64,000 nt of DNA. Origin: Rhizobium sp. ARZ01 (GTDB lineage: Bacteria; Pseudomonadota; Alphaproteobacteria; Rhizobiales; Rhizobiaceae). The DNA lies in assembly GCF_014851675.1 (NCBI RefSeq), contig NZ_JACVAE010000001.1, positions 372,001-436,000 on the forward strand, read 5' to 3'. The notes below the pieces were generated by a model, which worked only from the letters and a program-made list of their open reading frames with translations, was not told the origin of the DNA and ran no database searches. Position numbers and translations under genes: made by a program. Below are positions 16,009 through 25,022 of this stretch, one piece after another. Positions within the stretch are counted from its first letter, which is position 1; the number at the start of each line of letters is the position of its first letter.

Positions 16009-17748
16009 GTGGCATTTTCTGCAGGTAAGGTCGGCGCGGACGAGTTGCGCGCCGCGCTGAAGGATAGCGCGAATGCGTTTCTGGCAATGGGGCTGTTCAG
16101 CTTCTTCGTCAATCTTCTGGTCCTGACAGGGCCGCTCTTCATGCTTCAGATCTACGATCGCGTGCTCGCGTCCCGTTCCGAGGCGACGCTGGTGGCGTTG
16201 ACGGGCCTGATCGTCGGCCTGTTCGCGATCATGGGCGTGCTGGACCACATTCGCAGCCGGCTTGCAGCCCGGGTTGGTGCCCGCTTCCAGGCGCGCTTCG
16301 ACAAGCGCGTGTTCAATGCGGTGCTCGACCGCACCGGCCTGAACGCCAGGGGCATCTCGACGCTGACCGGCATGCGCGACCTCGACGCCATCCAGAAGGC
16401 GCTGTCTTCTCCGGCTCTGTTCACCGTCTTCGACATTCCGTGGACACCGTTCTTCCTGTTCATCATCTTCATGTTCCATCCGGCGATGGGAGCACTCGGC
16501 GTCGCCGGTGGCCTAATCCTCGTCACGCTGACATGGTTGAACCAGAACGGTACCAAGGCGGATCAGGAGCGGGCGATGGTGTCTGGTCGCATGAGCGACG
16601 AGATGACCCAAGTCCTGCAGCGCGAAAGCGATACCGTGCGCGCGCTCGGAATGCGTCGCTCCGTATCCGCGCGCTGGCAGAAGCTGCGCGACAAGGCGCT
16701 CGAAGCCAACATCCGTTACAGCGACAGCAACGGCTTCTATGCCATCTCGTCCAAGACCTTCCGTGTCTTCCTGCAGTCGGCCATCCTGGCGCTTGGTGCC
16801 TGGCTCGTGTTGCAGAACTCGATTTCGGCCGGCGCGATGATCGCAAGCTCGATCATCATCGGCCGCGCGCTCGCTCCTATTGAAGGTGCGATCGGCCAAT
16901 GGGCGCTGGTACAGCGTGCGATCCAGGGTTGGTGGCAGCTGTCCGAGCTGCTCGGCAAGGTCCCGGAGGAAGAGGCCCGTACCGCGCTGCCCAAGCCGCG
17001 TGCGATCCTCGAAGTCAACCAGGTCACGGCGATCCCGCCGGGCGAGAAGGTCGCGACGCTCCGCATGCTCTCCTTCGATCTCGGTCCGGGCCAGGCGCTC
17101 GGCGTCATCGGCCAGAGCGCGTCGGGCAAGTCGACGCTGGCACGCATCCTCACCGGCATCTGGCCGCCGGCCGGCGGCAACGCCCGCCTCGACGGGGCCT
17201 CGCTTGAACAGTACGGCTTCGACGGTCTAGCCGAGCATGTCGGCTACCTGCCGCAGGACGTTGTGCTGTTCGAGGGAACGGTCGCGGAAAACATCGCCCG
17301 CATGCAGATAAACCCGGATGCGGAAAAGGTCGTCGCGGCTGCGAAGAAGGCCGGCGCGCACGACATGATCCTGCGCCTGCCGGACGGTTACGACACGCAC
17401 CTGCCAGCAATCGGTGCCAAACTGTCCGGCGGCCAGAAGCAGCGCATCGGGCTTGCCCGTGCCCTGTTCGGCGATCCCGTGCTGGTGGTTCTCGACGAAC
17501 CGAACTCGAACCTCGATGCCGAGGGCTCGATGGCGCTCAACCTCGCCATCCGCAACCTCAAGGCCGAGGGCAAATCTGTCGTGATCATGGCGCACCGGCC
17601 GGCCGCGATCGAGGAATGCGATCTCATTCTCATTCTCGAAAACGGTCAGCGTCTCGCCTTTGGTCCGCGTGACGACGTGCTCCGCGCACACCTGCGCAAT
17701 CACGCCCAGGTCGTCGCAGGCACCGGCACCGGCGGCAGCAACAAGTAA
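16009..17748 (+). CDS. prsD: Type I secretion ABC exporter, PrsD-like
   Basis: 579 residues, starting at the GTG at 16009, which has AAGAGG upstream. The N-terminal half is an exporter membrane domain (NLLVLTGPLFMLQIYDRVLASRSEATLVAL is the typical beginning, seen here as LTGPLFMLQIYDRVL). The C-terminal half has Walker A GQSASGKSTL, signature LSGGQKQRIGLARAL and Walker B LVVLDEP. There is no C39 peptidase domain. PrsD-type exporters in rhizobia secrete RTX proteins and exopolysaccharide glycanases. It pairs with the adaptor at 17788. Confidence 0.93.
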   Translation: MAFSAGKVGADELRAALKDSANAFLAMGLFSFFVNLLVLTGPLFMLQIYDRVLASRSEATLVALTGLIVGLFAIMGVLDHIRSRLAARVGARFQARFDKRVFNAVLDRTGLNARGISTLTGMRDLDAIQKALSSPALFTVFDIPWTPFFLFIIFMFHPAMGALGVAGGLILVTLTWLNQNGTKADQERAMVSGRMSDEMTQVLQRESDTVRALGMRRSVSARWQKLRDKALEANIRYSDSNGFYAISSKTFRVFLQSAILALGAWLVLQNSISAGAMIASSIIIGRALAPIEGAIGQWALVQRAIQGWWQLSELLGKVPEEEARTALPKPRAILEVNQVTAIPPGEKVATLRMLSFDLGPGQALGVIGQSASGKSTLARILTGIWPPAGGNARLDGASLEQYGFDGLAEHVGYLPQDVVLFEGTVAENIARMQINPDAEKVVAAAKKAGAHDMILRLPDGYDTHLPAIGAKLSGGQKQRIGLARALFGDPVLVVLDEPNSNLDAEGSMALNLAIRNLKAEGKSVVIMAHRPAAIEECDLILILENGQRLAFGPRDDVLRAHLRNHAQVVAGTGTGGSNK

Positions 17749-17787
17749 GACGCCTCAAGGCGCGAGATAGAGTAGGAATTCGATACG

Positions 17788-19083
17788 ATGGACAAGAAAT
17801 GGAGCGGTCGGAGCTACGCGCTCATCGGGTACTGCACGGTCTTTGTGCTGCTTGGCGGCATGGCGTCCTGGGCAGCCCTGACCCGGATTAATGGCGCGGT
17901 CGTCGCAGCCGGTATCATCGAAGTCGCGAGCAACCGTCAGGTCGTTCAGCATCCCACCGGCGGCGTCGTTGGCAAGATCATGGTGCAGGACGGTGACAAG
18001 GTTGCCGCCGGAGACGTGTTGATGCGTCTTGACGACACGTTCGACCGGTCGGAGCTCGCGGTCATCGAGAGCCAGCTCTTCAGCCTGATGGGCACGGCCG
18101 CGCGCCTGATGGCCGAGCAGGACGAAAAGCCTGAAATTCGCTTCGATCCGGAGATGGTTGAGCGCGCAAAGTCCGATCCGGAGATCCAGGAGATCATCGA
18201 CGGCCAGACGCGGCTGATGCGGGCGCGGCTGGAAACGCGCGACAAGCAGATCGGTCAGCTCACCGAGAAGAAGAAGCAGATTGCCAAGCAGAACGAAGGG
18301 CTCGAGAGCCGCATCGGGGCGCTGGACACCCAACTGAAGCTGATCAGCGAGGAACTGGATGCCCAGAACAAGCTGCTCAAGCAGTCGCTGACCAATGCCA
18401 GCCGTGTTCTGCAGCTTCAGCGCGAGGAGGCCGAGATTATCGGCACGATCAGCCAGGCCAAGTCGAACATCGCAGAAAATGCCGGCAAGGTGGCCGAGAT
18501 CGAGCTTGCGATCCTCAACGTTGATTCCAACATGCGCGAAGAGGCGACGACGTCGCTGCGCGAGATCGAGGCGAAGATCGCCGAACTGAAGGAAAACCGC
18601 ACCGCCAAGCTCGAAACCCTGAGCCGCATGGATATCACCGCTCCGGTTCCGGGCGTCATTCTCGGGCTGCAGGTGCACGCGCTGAAGTCGGTCATCAAGC
18701 CGGCCGACCCGCTGCTCTTCATCATCCCGCAGGAGAACAATCTCGTCATCAAGACGCAGATCTCGCCGACGCAGATCGATCAGGTCCATGTCGGCCAGGT
18801 CGCCCACATCCGCTTTGGCGCATTCGACCACCGCACGACACCGGAGATCTTCGGTCACGTGACGAAGGTTGCAGCCGACGTCCTTCAGGACCAGCGCACG
18901 GGTGCCACCTACTACCAGGCGGAAATCAAGCCGGACGCCGGCGAGATGAAGAAGCTCGGCGACAAGCAGGTCATCCCCGGCATGCCGGTCGAGACCTTCA
19001 TCCAGACCTCCGAGCGCTCGCCGCTGGAGTACCTGGTCAAGCCGCTGGCCGATTATTTCAACAAGGCGTTCCGGGAGCGGTGA
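17788..19083 (+). CDS. prsE: Type I secretion membrane-fusion protein, PrsE-like (HlyD family)
   Basis: 431 residues. One N-terminal membrane anchor (YALIGYCTVFVLLGGMASWAAL) is followed by the HlyD half-motif QHPTGGVVGKIMVQDGDKVA, a long coiled-coil region (about residues 140-280, rich in K, E, Q and L), and the second beta-barrel part (ITAPVPGVILGLQVH). It forms the periplasmic bridge between PrsD and a TolC-type channel, which is not in this window. It starts 39 bases after prsD. Confidence 0.94.
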   Translation: MDKKWSGRSYALIGYCTVFVLLGGMASWAALTRINGAVVAAGIIEVASNRQVVQHPTGGVVGKIMVQDGDKVAAGDVLMRLDDTFDRSELAVIESQLFSLMGTAARLMAEQDEKPEIRFDPEMVERAKSDPEIQEIIDGQTRLMRARLETRDKQIGQLTEKKKQIAKQNEGLESRIGALDTQLKLISEELDAQNKLLKQSLTNASRVLQLQREEAEIIGTISQAKSNIAENAGKVAEIELAILNVDSNMREEATTSLREIEAKIAELKENRTAKLETLSRMDITAPVPGVILGLQVHALKSVIKPADPLLFIIPQENNLVIKTQISPTQIDQVHVGQVAHIRFGAFDHRTTPEIFGHVTKVAADVLQDQRTGATYYQAEIKPDAGEMKKLGDKQVIPGMPVETFIQTSERSPLEYLVKPLADYFNKAFRER

Positions 19084-19138
19084 TTCCTTTCGCCTCCGTC
19101 TCCTGTTGAGCAAGATTCGCTAATATTAGCGGTTGAAC

Positions 19139-19171
19139 CATCCGCCCCGCAGGCGTACTGCGGGGCGGATG
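19139..19171 (+). terminator. Strong stem-loop after prsE
   Basis: CATCCGCCCCGCAG (19139-19152) and its exact complement at 19158-19171 form a 14-bp stem with a 5-base loop, followed by TTCATCAT. Position between prsE and the BASS gene suggests a terminator, although the T tract is poor. Confidence 0.65.
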
Positions 19172-19191
19172 TTCATCATCTGGAGACTATT

Positions 19192-20151
19192 GTGAAAGCC
19201 ATCGCATCCCTTTCCGCCTTCGTCGGAAAGACCTTCGCCCTTTGGGTCATCCTCTTCGCCGTCCTCGGTTTCGTCCTTCCCGATACGTTCAAGCAACTGA
19301 CGCCCTATATCGTGACGCTGCTCGGCATCATCATGTTCGGCATGGGCCTGACACTGTCGCTCGACGATTTTCGTGAAGTCGCGCGCCGCCCGTTCGATGT
19401 CGGCGTCGGCGTTGCTTCCCAATTCATCATCATGCCGCTTATCGCTGTCGTGCTGACAAAGATCATCCCGATGTCACCCGAGGTTGCGGCTGGCGTGATC
19501 CTGGTCGGCTGCTGCCCCGGCGGCACGTCGAGCAACGTCATGACCTATCTGTCCAAGGGCGACGTCGCGCTCAGCGTGGCCTGCACCAGCGTCACGACGC
19601 TTGCTGCCCCGTTGGTCACGCCGTTCCTCGTCTGGTTCTTCGCCAGCCAGTACCTGCCGGTTGACGCGATGGCGATGCTCGTCAGCATCCTGAAGGTGGT
19701 CCTGCTGCCGTTGGCGCTTGGATTCCTGCTACAGAAGCTGTTGCCGCGTGTCGTCACGGCAGCAGTGCCGGCCCTTCCGCTCGTCAGCGTCGCCGGTATC
19801 GTTCTGATCGTCGCCGCAGTCGTGGGTGCCAGCAAGGCGGCGATCGCGAGCACCGGACTGATGATCTTCGCTGTCGTCATCCTGCACAATGGCGTCGGCT
19901 ATCTGCTCGGCTATTTCGCCGCCAGGATGACCGGGCTCTCCGTCGCCAAGCGCAAGGCGATTGCGATCGAGGTGGGCATGCAGAACAGCGGCCTCGGTGC
20001 GGCGCTGGCCAATGCGCATTTTTCGCCGGTCGCCGCCGTTCCCAGCGCCATCTTCAGTGTCTGGCACAATATCTCGGGCGCGCTGATCGCGAACTATTTT
20101 TCTCAGGTTCCGAACCAGGAAACCGGCAAGGAAGCAGCGGCCACGCGTTGA
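19192..20151 (+). CDS. Bile acid:sodium symporter (BASS) family transporter
   Basis: 319 residues starting at the GTG at 19192, with TGGAGA upstream. About nine or ten membrane segments. Family landmarks are LLGIIMFGMGLTLSLDDF, ILVGCCPGGTSSNVMTYLSKGDVALSV and EVGMQNSGLGAALA. The last two carry the sodium-site GTSSN and the conserved E-x-x-x-QN. Bacterial relatives move pyruvate, pantothenate precursors or other organic acids with sodium; the substrate here is unknown. Its mRNA probably starts between the hairpin at 19171 and the start codon. Confidence 0.93.
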   Translation: MKAIASLSAFVGKTFALWVILFAVLGFVLPDTFKQLTPYIVTLLGIIMFGMGLTLSLDDFREVARRPFDVGVGVASQFIIMPLIAVVLTKIIPMSPEVAAGVILVGCCPGGTSSNVMTYLSKGDVALSVACTSVTTLAAPLVTPFLVWFFASQYLPVDAMAMLVSILKVVLLPLALGFLLQKLLPRVVTAAVPALPLVSVAGIVLIVAAVVGASKAAIASTGLMIFAVVILHNGVGYLLGYFAARMTGLSVAKRKAIAIEVGMQNSGLGAALANAHFSPVAAVPSAIFSVWHNISGALIANYFSQVPNQETGKEAAATR

Positions 20152-20315
20152 GCATGCCGCAACGGCAATCACGCAATCTGCGTCTGCAAGTCACGGGTAT
20201 CATTGCGATTCTCGGGGCTTGCAACTCGTTGGGACCGCACTGCTAATAAAAGCCACGGGAACAATGTGAATGCTCCGGCATTCCTTCCGCACCAACTGTC
20301 GCTGCGGAGGAAGAC

Positions 20316-20393
20316 ATGGGTCGAGCATTGATACTGTGGCTAATGGGCGTTCCGCTCTTCGTGGTCTTGCTGCTCTGGTACTTCTACTTCTGA
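20316..20393 (+). CDS. 25-residue single-pass membrane protein
   Basis: The frame MGRALILWLMGVPLFVVLLL plus WYFYF and a TGA stop is preceded by GGAGGAAG five bases from the ATG, a near-ideal ribosome site. The whole protein is one hydrophobic helix with a proline in the middle. Very short proteins beginning MGR-x-x-LLWLxGxP are widespread in Proteobacteria as unnamed small membrane proteins, as I recall. It is followed by a terminator-like hairpin at 20430. No function is known to me. Confidence 0.75.
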   Translation: MGRALILWLMGVPLFVVLLLWYFYF

Positions 20394-20429
20394 GCAGGCT
20401 TGACCAAGTCACTACGCAAATAATGAACG

Positions 20430-20454
20430 AGAAGGGGCCCACGCGGCCCCTTCT
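20430..20454. terminator. GC-rich hairpin between the small membrane protein and the AraC gene
   Basis: AGAAGGGGCC and GGCCCCTTCT form a perfect 10-bp stem with loop CACGC. It lies between two convergent genes and could end both transcripts. Confidence 0.6.
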
Positions 20455-20499
20455 GGCCGTCTCAGTCGCTCCAACGATTCTCGCGGCCGGCGGGCTCGT

Positions 20500-21558
20500 T
20501 CATGCCTTGCCCAGCCTGTTCAGCCAGTGGCCGAGACGTTCGCCGCCGTCGACCGGTTCGTCCAAATGCACAGGCCAGCCGTTTCCGGACTCGGCCAGCA
20601 TCCGCACTTCACGCGGCGTCACGCCATAGTGGGCCTTGAAGGCGCGGGTGAAGGCCGGGATGTTGGAAAAACCGGTGTCGAAGGCAATTTCCGCCAGCTT
20701 TCGGTGGCTGGTCTGCCGGCTCGCGAGCTGCCGGAAGACGCGGCGCAGGCGCCGATCGCGAATGTAGCTTGCTACACCTCCCAGCGGCTCGAACAGCCGA
20801 TAGAGGGAGGAGCGCGAGAAGCCCAATCGGCTGCAGATCATGTCCGGCCCGAGTTCCGCATCCATCAGGTGGCTGTCGACGAAGTGCTGCACGCGAGCAA
20901 TTTCGGCGCGTGAGGCATGGGCCTGCCGAACATCGTTGTCGATGCTGTTGACTGTAAGGCTTGCGATCAGCCCGGCGGTGCTTTGGGCGAACATCGCGGC
21001 GTCCGGCAACGCGATCCGGTCCCGCTCCGACCAGAGCATTTGGACATGCGCCAGAAGCAGCTTTGCCTGTGTCGAGCTGGCCGGCAGATAGATGTCGTGC
21101 AGGCCGTCCAGTTCGAGGTCGGGCAGACCGAGCAGACTACGGGGAAAAACGAAGGTGAAGTTGCAGCAGTCCTTCGCTCTGGTCGAGATCGTCCGGGTGA
21201 GATCGCAGATGAACACGTCGCCCGGCGCCGAGACGACGGCATCACCCTTGACGATCCGCACGTCGCTGCCGGCGAGAATGATCTGCACGAGCACGGCGTC
21301 TGCGCCGACCTGCGCGACCTTCTTCATGCTGCGCTCGTAACGATAGGCGCCATTAGACATGTTTGCCTGGCTCAGCAGCATGGGACCGAGCTGGACGCAA
21401 TCGACATGCACCCGAAAATCCGGCTGTTGCTGCCAGTCGTCGAGCGTTGCATCGAAGATGGCAGAAACCGCCTGCCTGTATGTCTCAAAACTCTCGGGAT
21501 CGGAAAGGCCGCTGGCGCTCAAGGTCAGGTGCGGGAGTCTCTGCAGCACAGGCGCCAT
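20500..21558 (-). CDS. AraC family transcriptional regulator
   Basis: 352 residues. The C-terminal AraC/XylS domain shows the two helix-turn-helix units: DMICSRLGFSRSSLYRLFEP and ELAEIAFDTGFSNIPAFTRAFKAHYGVTPREVR (here LAEIAFDTGFSNIPAFTRAF). The N-terminal 200 residues match the sensor region of the AraC_binding_2 type (DAVLVQIILAGS, GDVFICDLTRTI). It is divergent from the large RTX gene at 21785 with about 225 bases between them, so it may regulate it; that is inferred only from position. Confidence 0.9.
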   Translation of the reverse strand: MAPVLQRLPHLTLSASGLSDPESFETYRQAVSAIFDATLDDWQQQPDFRVHVDCVQLGPMLLSQANMSNGAYRYERSMKKVAQVGADAVLVQIILAGSDVRIVKGDAVVSAPGDVFICDLTRTISTRAKDCCNFTFVFPRSLLGLPDLELDGLHDIYLPASSTQAKLLLAHVQMLWSERDRIALPDAAMFAQSTAGLIASLTVNSIDNDVRQAHASRAEIARVQHFVDSHLMDAELGPDMICSRLGFSRSSLYRLFEPLGGVASYIRDRRLRRVFRQLASRQTSHRKLAEIAFDTGFSNIPAFTRAFKAHYGVTPREVRMLAESGNGWPVHLDEPVDGGERLGHWLNRLGKA

Positions 21559-21784
21559 GCGGTTCTCAATGTGGGATGATTCAACGACAGATAATCACGT
21601 TGAGATTGATGCGGCGTCAACCCCCGGTTTGGCAATTGCTTCGGCGCAACACGCATATGCTTTGCGAATTATCCCAATGTCTTGACCAGATATCCCAAAG
21701 AGGGGCCGGGCCACGCCGGATCGGTTGATCTTCCGGCCTTTCCATTGTCCAAGCACGCAGTTCGCGAGGGATGAAGAGGCGGCA

Positions 21785-24700
21785 ATGAGCTACACATACA
21801 CCGAGATCATAGATACGGACCGGACCACCCGCTTTAACGCTCCGTTCAACAGCCTCGTTGTGGTCAACGCGGGGGTCACGGTCGATGTCACCGTGCCTGC
21901 CTCCGCGCCCTTCGCCGCACTGTCCGCCACCACGACCCGGTCGGACAGCGGCGGCTTCGATATCGCAGGCACGGTCAAGACGGACTGGGGCACGGCGATT
22001 TCTATCGCGGGATCCGAAGCGGAAGTCGCGGAGATCTATATCCGGTCGACCGGTCAAATTCTCGGTTACCAGGGCCTATACACATCGGTCTACGGTACTG
22101 AGATTAGCAACTACGGAAACATCGATACCCGCCAATATGCCGTATCCTTAGACGGAGAAGGCAGCAGCTTCACGAACTGGAACAAGGTTCGGGCCTGGAC
22201 CTCGGCCGTGGTCGCCGACCAGGAGGATGCCGTCATCCGGAACCACGGGACGATCAGCGCCCAATACAGCGCTTTGACGGTGACCGGGGCGCTGGCCGAC
22301 ATCGAAAACAGGGGAACGATCACCGCCTACATGGGGGGCATTACCCTTGGAGGCTCCTATGCCTCGGTGACGAACTGGGGGTCAATCACGGCCTTCATGG
22401 CCGTGATCGTCGACGACCGGTTCGCCTCCTTCACCAATGAAGGCGGCGGTGTGATTACCAACACCATGGCGCATGGCGGTACCTTCCACCTGACGACGCG
22501 CGCCACTGATGCGGAGATCATCAACTACGGAATCATACGCGGCTTCGAGGGCGGGATGGCCATCTGGTCCGCCGGGGAGGGGCTCACGATCCGGAATGCC
22601 GGAACCATTGACGGCACCATCGTGCTCGATGGCACCAACCGGTTCGATGGCACTGTCCCCGACCTGTTCCTGACGAATTCGGGATCGATCACCGGCGCGA
22701 TCACGTTGAGGCACGCTGCGGACCGGATCATCAATACCGGCTCGCTTGCAAGCGTCGATCTCGGCGGAGGCGACGATTTCTTCGATACGACGGGGGGAAC
22801 CGTCAGCGGCATCGTCAAGGGCGGCTGGGGCGACGACGTCTTTGTCGTCTCCTCTGCAGTCACGCTCCAGGAAGAGGCCTACTACGGGGGGACCGATCTC
22901 GTGAAGGCCTCCCTGTCATGGACGCTCGGCGACTATTTCGAAAACCTGACGTTGCTGGGTGAGGGCAATATCGACGCGACCGGCAACGGTCTGGCCAACA
23001 TCCTGACTGGCAATGACGGCAACAACACGCTTTCCGGCGGAGCGGGAGACGACACGCTGATCGGCGGACGGGGGGATGACGTCTACCTTATCGAGGCGGG
23101 CGACGAAGCCGACGTGATCCGGGAGAATGTGGGAGAAGGCAACGACAGTGTCCGCTCAGCCATCACGTTCTCGCTCGCCGGACTTACGACCGTCGAAAAC
23201 CTCGCACTGACTGGCTCGGCAGCCATCGACGCCACCGGCAACGCACTCGACAACGTTCTGTGGGGCAATTCGGGTGCGAACAGTCTGGCTGGTGGCGACG
23301 GCAACGACACACTTTCCGGTGGCGCTGGCGTCGACTCGCTCGCCGGCGGGCGCGGGGACGACGTCTACATCATCGGCGCGGTCGGCGACGAAGCCGATGT
23401 GGTCCGGGAGAATGCGGGAGAAGGCAACGACACTGTTCGCTCGAGCATCAGCTTCTCGCTCGCGGGACTTGCCGCCGTCGAGAATATCAGACTCACCGGT
23501 CTGGCCGATATCGGCGCCACCGGCAACGCGCTCGACAATGTTCTCATCGGCAACCAGGCGGCCAATATTCTCTCCGGCGGCGACGGCAACGACACGCTGA
23601 TCGGCAATGAAGGCGGCGACACCCTGCTCGGCGGACGCGGTGACGACCAGTACTATGTGGACGGCCTGTCCGACATCGTGTTGGAGACCCCAGGTGCCGG
23701 CAGCGATACCGTCTACTCGACGGTCTCGCTGGCGCTTGGCGAAAACGTCGAAAACCTCGTCCTGCAAGGCGCGGCTGAAAAAGCGACCGGAAACGCTGTG
23801 GCCAATAAGCTCACGGGCAACGACGCCGGCAACGAAATCACCGGGCGGGCCGGTCGCGACACACTGGTCGGCGGGCGCGGCAACGACATCTATACCATCA
23901 CTGCGACAGGCGACGATGCGGATGTGATCGTCGAGAAGGCAGCGGAAGGTACGGATACCGTGCGCTCGGCGATCAGCTACTCGCTTGCAGCCCTTGCCGC
24001 CGTCGAAAACCTGACCTTGACGGGGGCTTCGACCACTAACGCCACCGGCAACGCGCTCGACAACGTGCTGACCGGCAATGATGCCGCAAACATCCTTTCT
24101 GGCGGTGCAGGCAAGGACACGCTGATCGGCGGGCGCGGCAACGACAGCTACTACGTCGACAATGTGTCCGATCTCGTGAGGGAAGCATCCGGCGCCGGCA
24201 CGGATACGGTCTATTCCACCGTGTCGCTCACGCTCGCCGACAACGTGGAGAGACTTGTCCTGCAAGCCAAGGCCGGAACCGCGATCGGCAACGCACTGGT
24301 CAACATCCTGACCGGCAACGCCTATGCCAATTTGCTCGACGGGCGCGCCGGCGCCGATCGCATGGTGGGCGGAGCCGGCAACGACACCTACATCGTCGAT
24401 AACGCGCGCGACAGCGTGCGGGAAAAGGCCGGAGAAGGCACCGACCTCGTCAAGTCGTCGGTCGGCTTCACGCTCGGCGACAATCTCGAGCACCTGCTGC
24501 TGACTGGAACGAGCGCCATTGCCGGTACCGGCAACGCGCTTTCGAACAGTATCACCGGCAATGCCGGTGCCAACATCCTCAAGGGGGAGGGCGGAGCAGA
24601 CCGGTTGAACGGCGGCAGCGGGGCAGATGTGCTTTATGGCGGCAGCCGCAACGACTTGCTGATCGGCGGCGCAGGCGCGGATCGGCTTTCAGGAAATTCG

Positions 24701-24949
24701 GGAGCCGACACTTTCGTCTTCAGCGCCGCGAGCGGCCACGACACGATCACCGATTTCAGCACCGTCAGCGATGTCATCGATCTGTCGGCAATCTCGGAGA
24801 TCACCAGCTTCAGCGACCTGAAAGCCCAACACCTCAGCGACGCCGGCAGCTACCTTCTGCTGACGTGGAACAGCGGCGCCAACTCGCTGAAGATTGCCGG
24901 GATAGCGTCCGTCAAGGAATTGTCGGCCGGGGACTTCATCTTCGCCTGA
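21785..24949 (+). CDS. Large RTX calcium-binding exoprotein with beta-helix-like N-terminal part
   Basis: 1054 residues from the ATG at 21785 (MSYTYTEIIDTDRT), preceded by AGAGGCGG. No signal peptide, as expected for type I secretion. Residues about 60-350 repeat N-x-G-x-I units (IENRGTITAYMGG, VTNWGSITAF, IRNAGTIDGT) like a right-handed beta-helix. From about residue 400 there are six to seven modules of about 90-125 residues, each with nonapeptides such as [15 protein letters not shown] and a following ENL-x-L-x-G segment. The last 100 residues (ADTFVFSAASGHDTITDF) fit an RTX secretion end. Probably exported by PrsDE. Confidence 0.9.
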   Translation: MSYTYTEIIDTDRTTRFNAPFNSLVVVNAGVTVDVTVPASAPFAALSATTTRSDSGGFDIAGTVKTDWGTAISIAGSEAEVAEIYIRSTGQILGYQGLYTSVYGTEISNYGNIDTRQYAVSLDGEGSSFTNWNKVRAWTSAVVADQEDAVIRNHGTISAQYSALTVTGALADIENRGTITAYMGGITLGGSYASVTNWGSITAFMAVIVDDRFASFTNEGGGVITNTMAHGGTFHLTTRATDAEIINYGIIRGFEGGMAIWSAGEGLTIRNAGTIDGTIVLDGTNRFDGTVPDLFLTNSGSITGAITLRHAADRIINTGSLASVDLGGGDDFFDTTGGTVSGIVKGGWGDDVFVVSSAVTLQEEAYYGGTDLVKASLSWTLGDYFENLTLLGEGNIDATGNGLANILTGNDGNNTLSGGAGDDTLIGGRGDDVYLIEAGDEADVIRENVGEGNDSVRSAITFSLAGLTTVENLALTGSAAIDATGNALDNVLWGNSGANSLAGGDGNDTLSGGAGVDSLAGGRGDDVYIIGAVGDEADVVRENAGEGNDTVRSSISFSLAGLAAVENIRLTGLADIGATGNALDNVLIGNQAANILSGGDGNDTLIGNEGGDTLLGGRGDDQYYVDGLSDIVLETPGAGSDTVYSTVSLALGENVENLVLQGAAEKATGNAVANKLTGNDAGNEITGRAGRDTLVGGRGNDIYTITATGDDADVIVEKAAEGTDTVRSAISYSLAALAAVENLTLTGASTTNATGNALDNVLTGNDAANILSGGAGKDTLIGGRGNDSYYVDNVSDLVREASGAGTDTVYSTVSLTLADNVERLVLQAKAGTAIGNALVNILTGNAYANLLDGRAGADRMVGGAGNDTYIVDNARDSVREKAGEGTDLVKSSVGFTLGDNLEHLLLTGTSAIAGTGNALSNSITGNAGANILKGEGGADRLNGGSGADVLYGGSRNDLLIGGAGADRLSGNSGADTFVFSAASGHDTITDFSTVSDVIDLSAISEITSFSDLKAQHLSDAGSYLLLTWNSGANSLKIAGIASVKELSAGDFIFA

Positions 24950-24963
24950 CCCAAAGCCCATCG

Positions 24964-24999
24964 CGGAAGCCGCCCGGACGATCACTAGGGCGGCTTCCG
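24964..24999. terminator. Bidirectional terminator-like hairpin between the RTX gene and cysN
   Basis: CGGAAGCCGCCC (24964-24975) and GGGCGGCTTCCG (24988-24999) pair perfectly over 12 bp between two convergent stop codons. A T run (ATTTTT) follows about 11 bases later on the plus strand. Confidence 0.75.
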
Positions 25000-25022
25000 G
25001 AGCAACGTCGATTTTTACCCCG

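Noticed and set aside
17755..19113. Long open frame on the minus strand opposite prsE (over 450 codons)
   Set aside because: It is a high-GC antisense shadow of a clear HlyD-family gene; its product shows only R/D/L-rich composition and no family.
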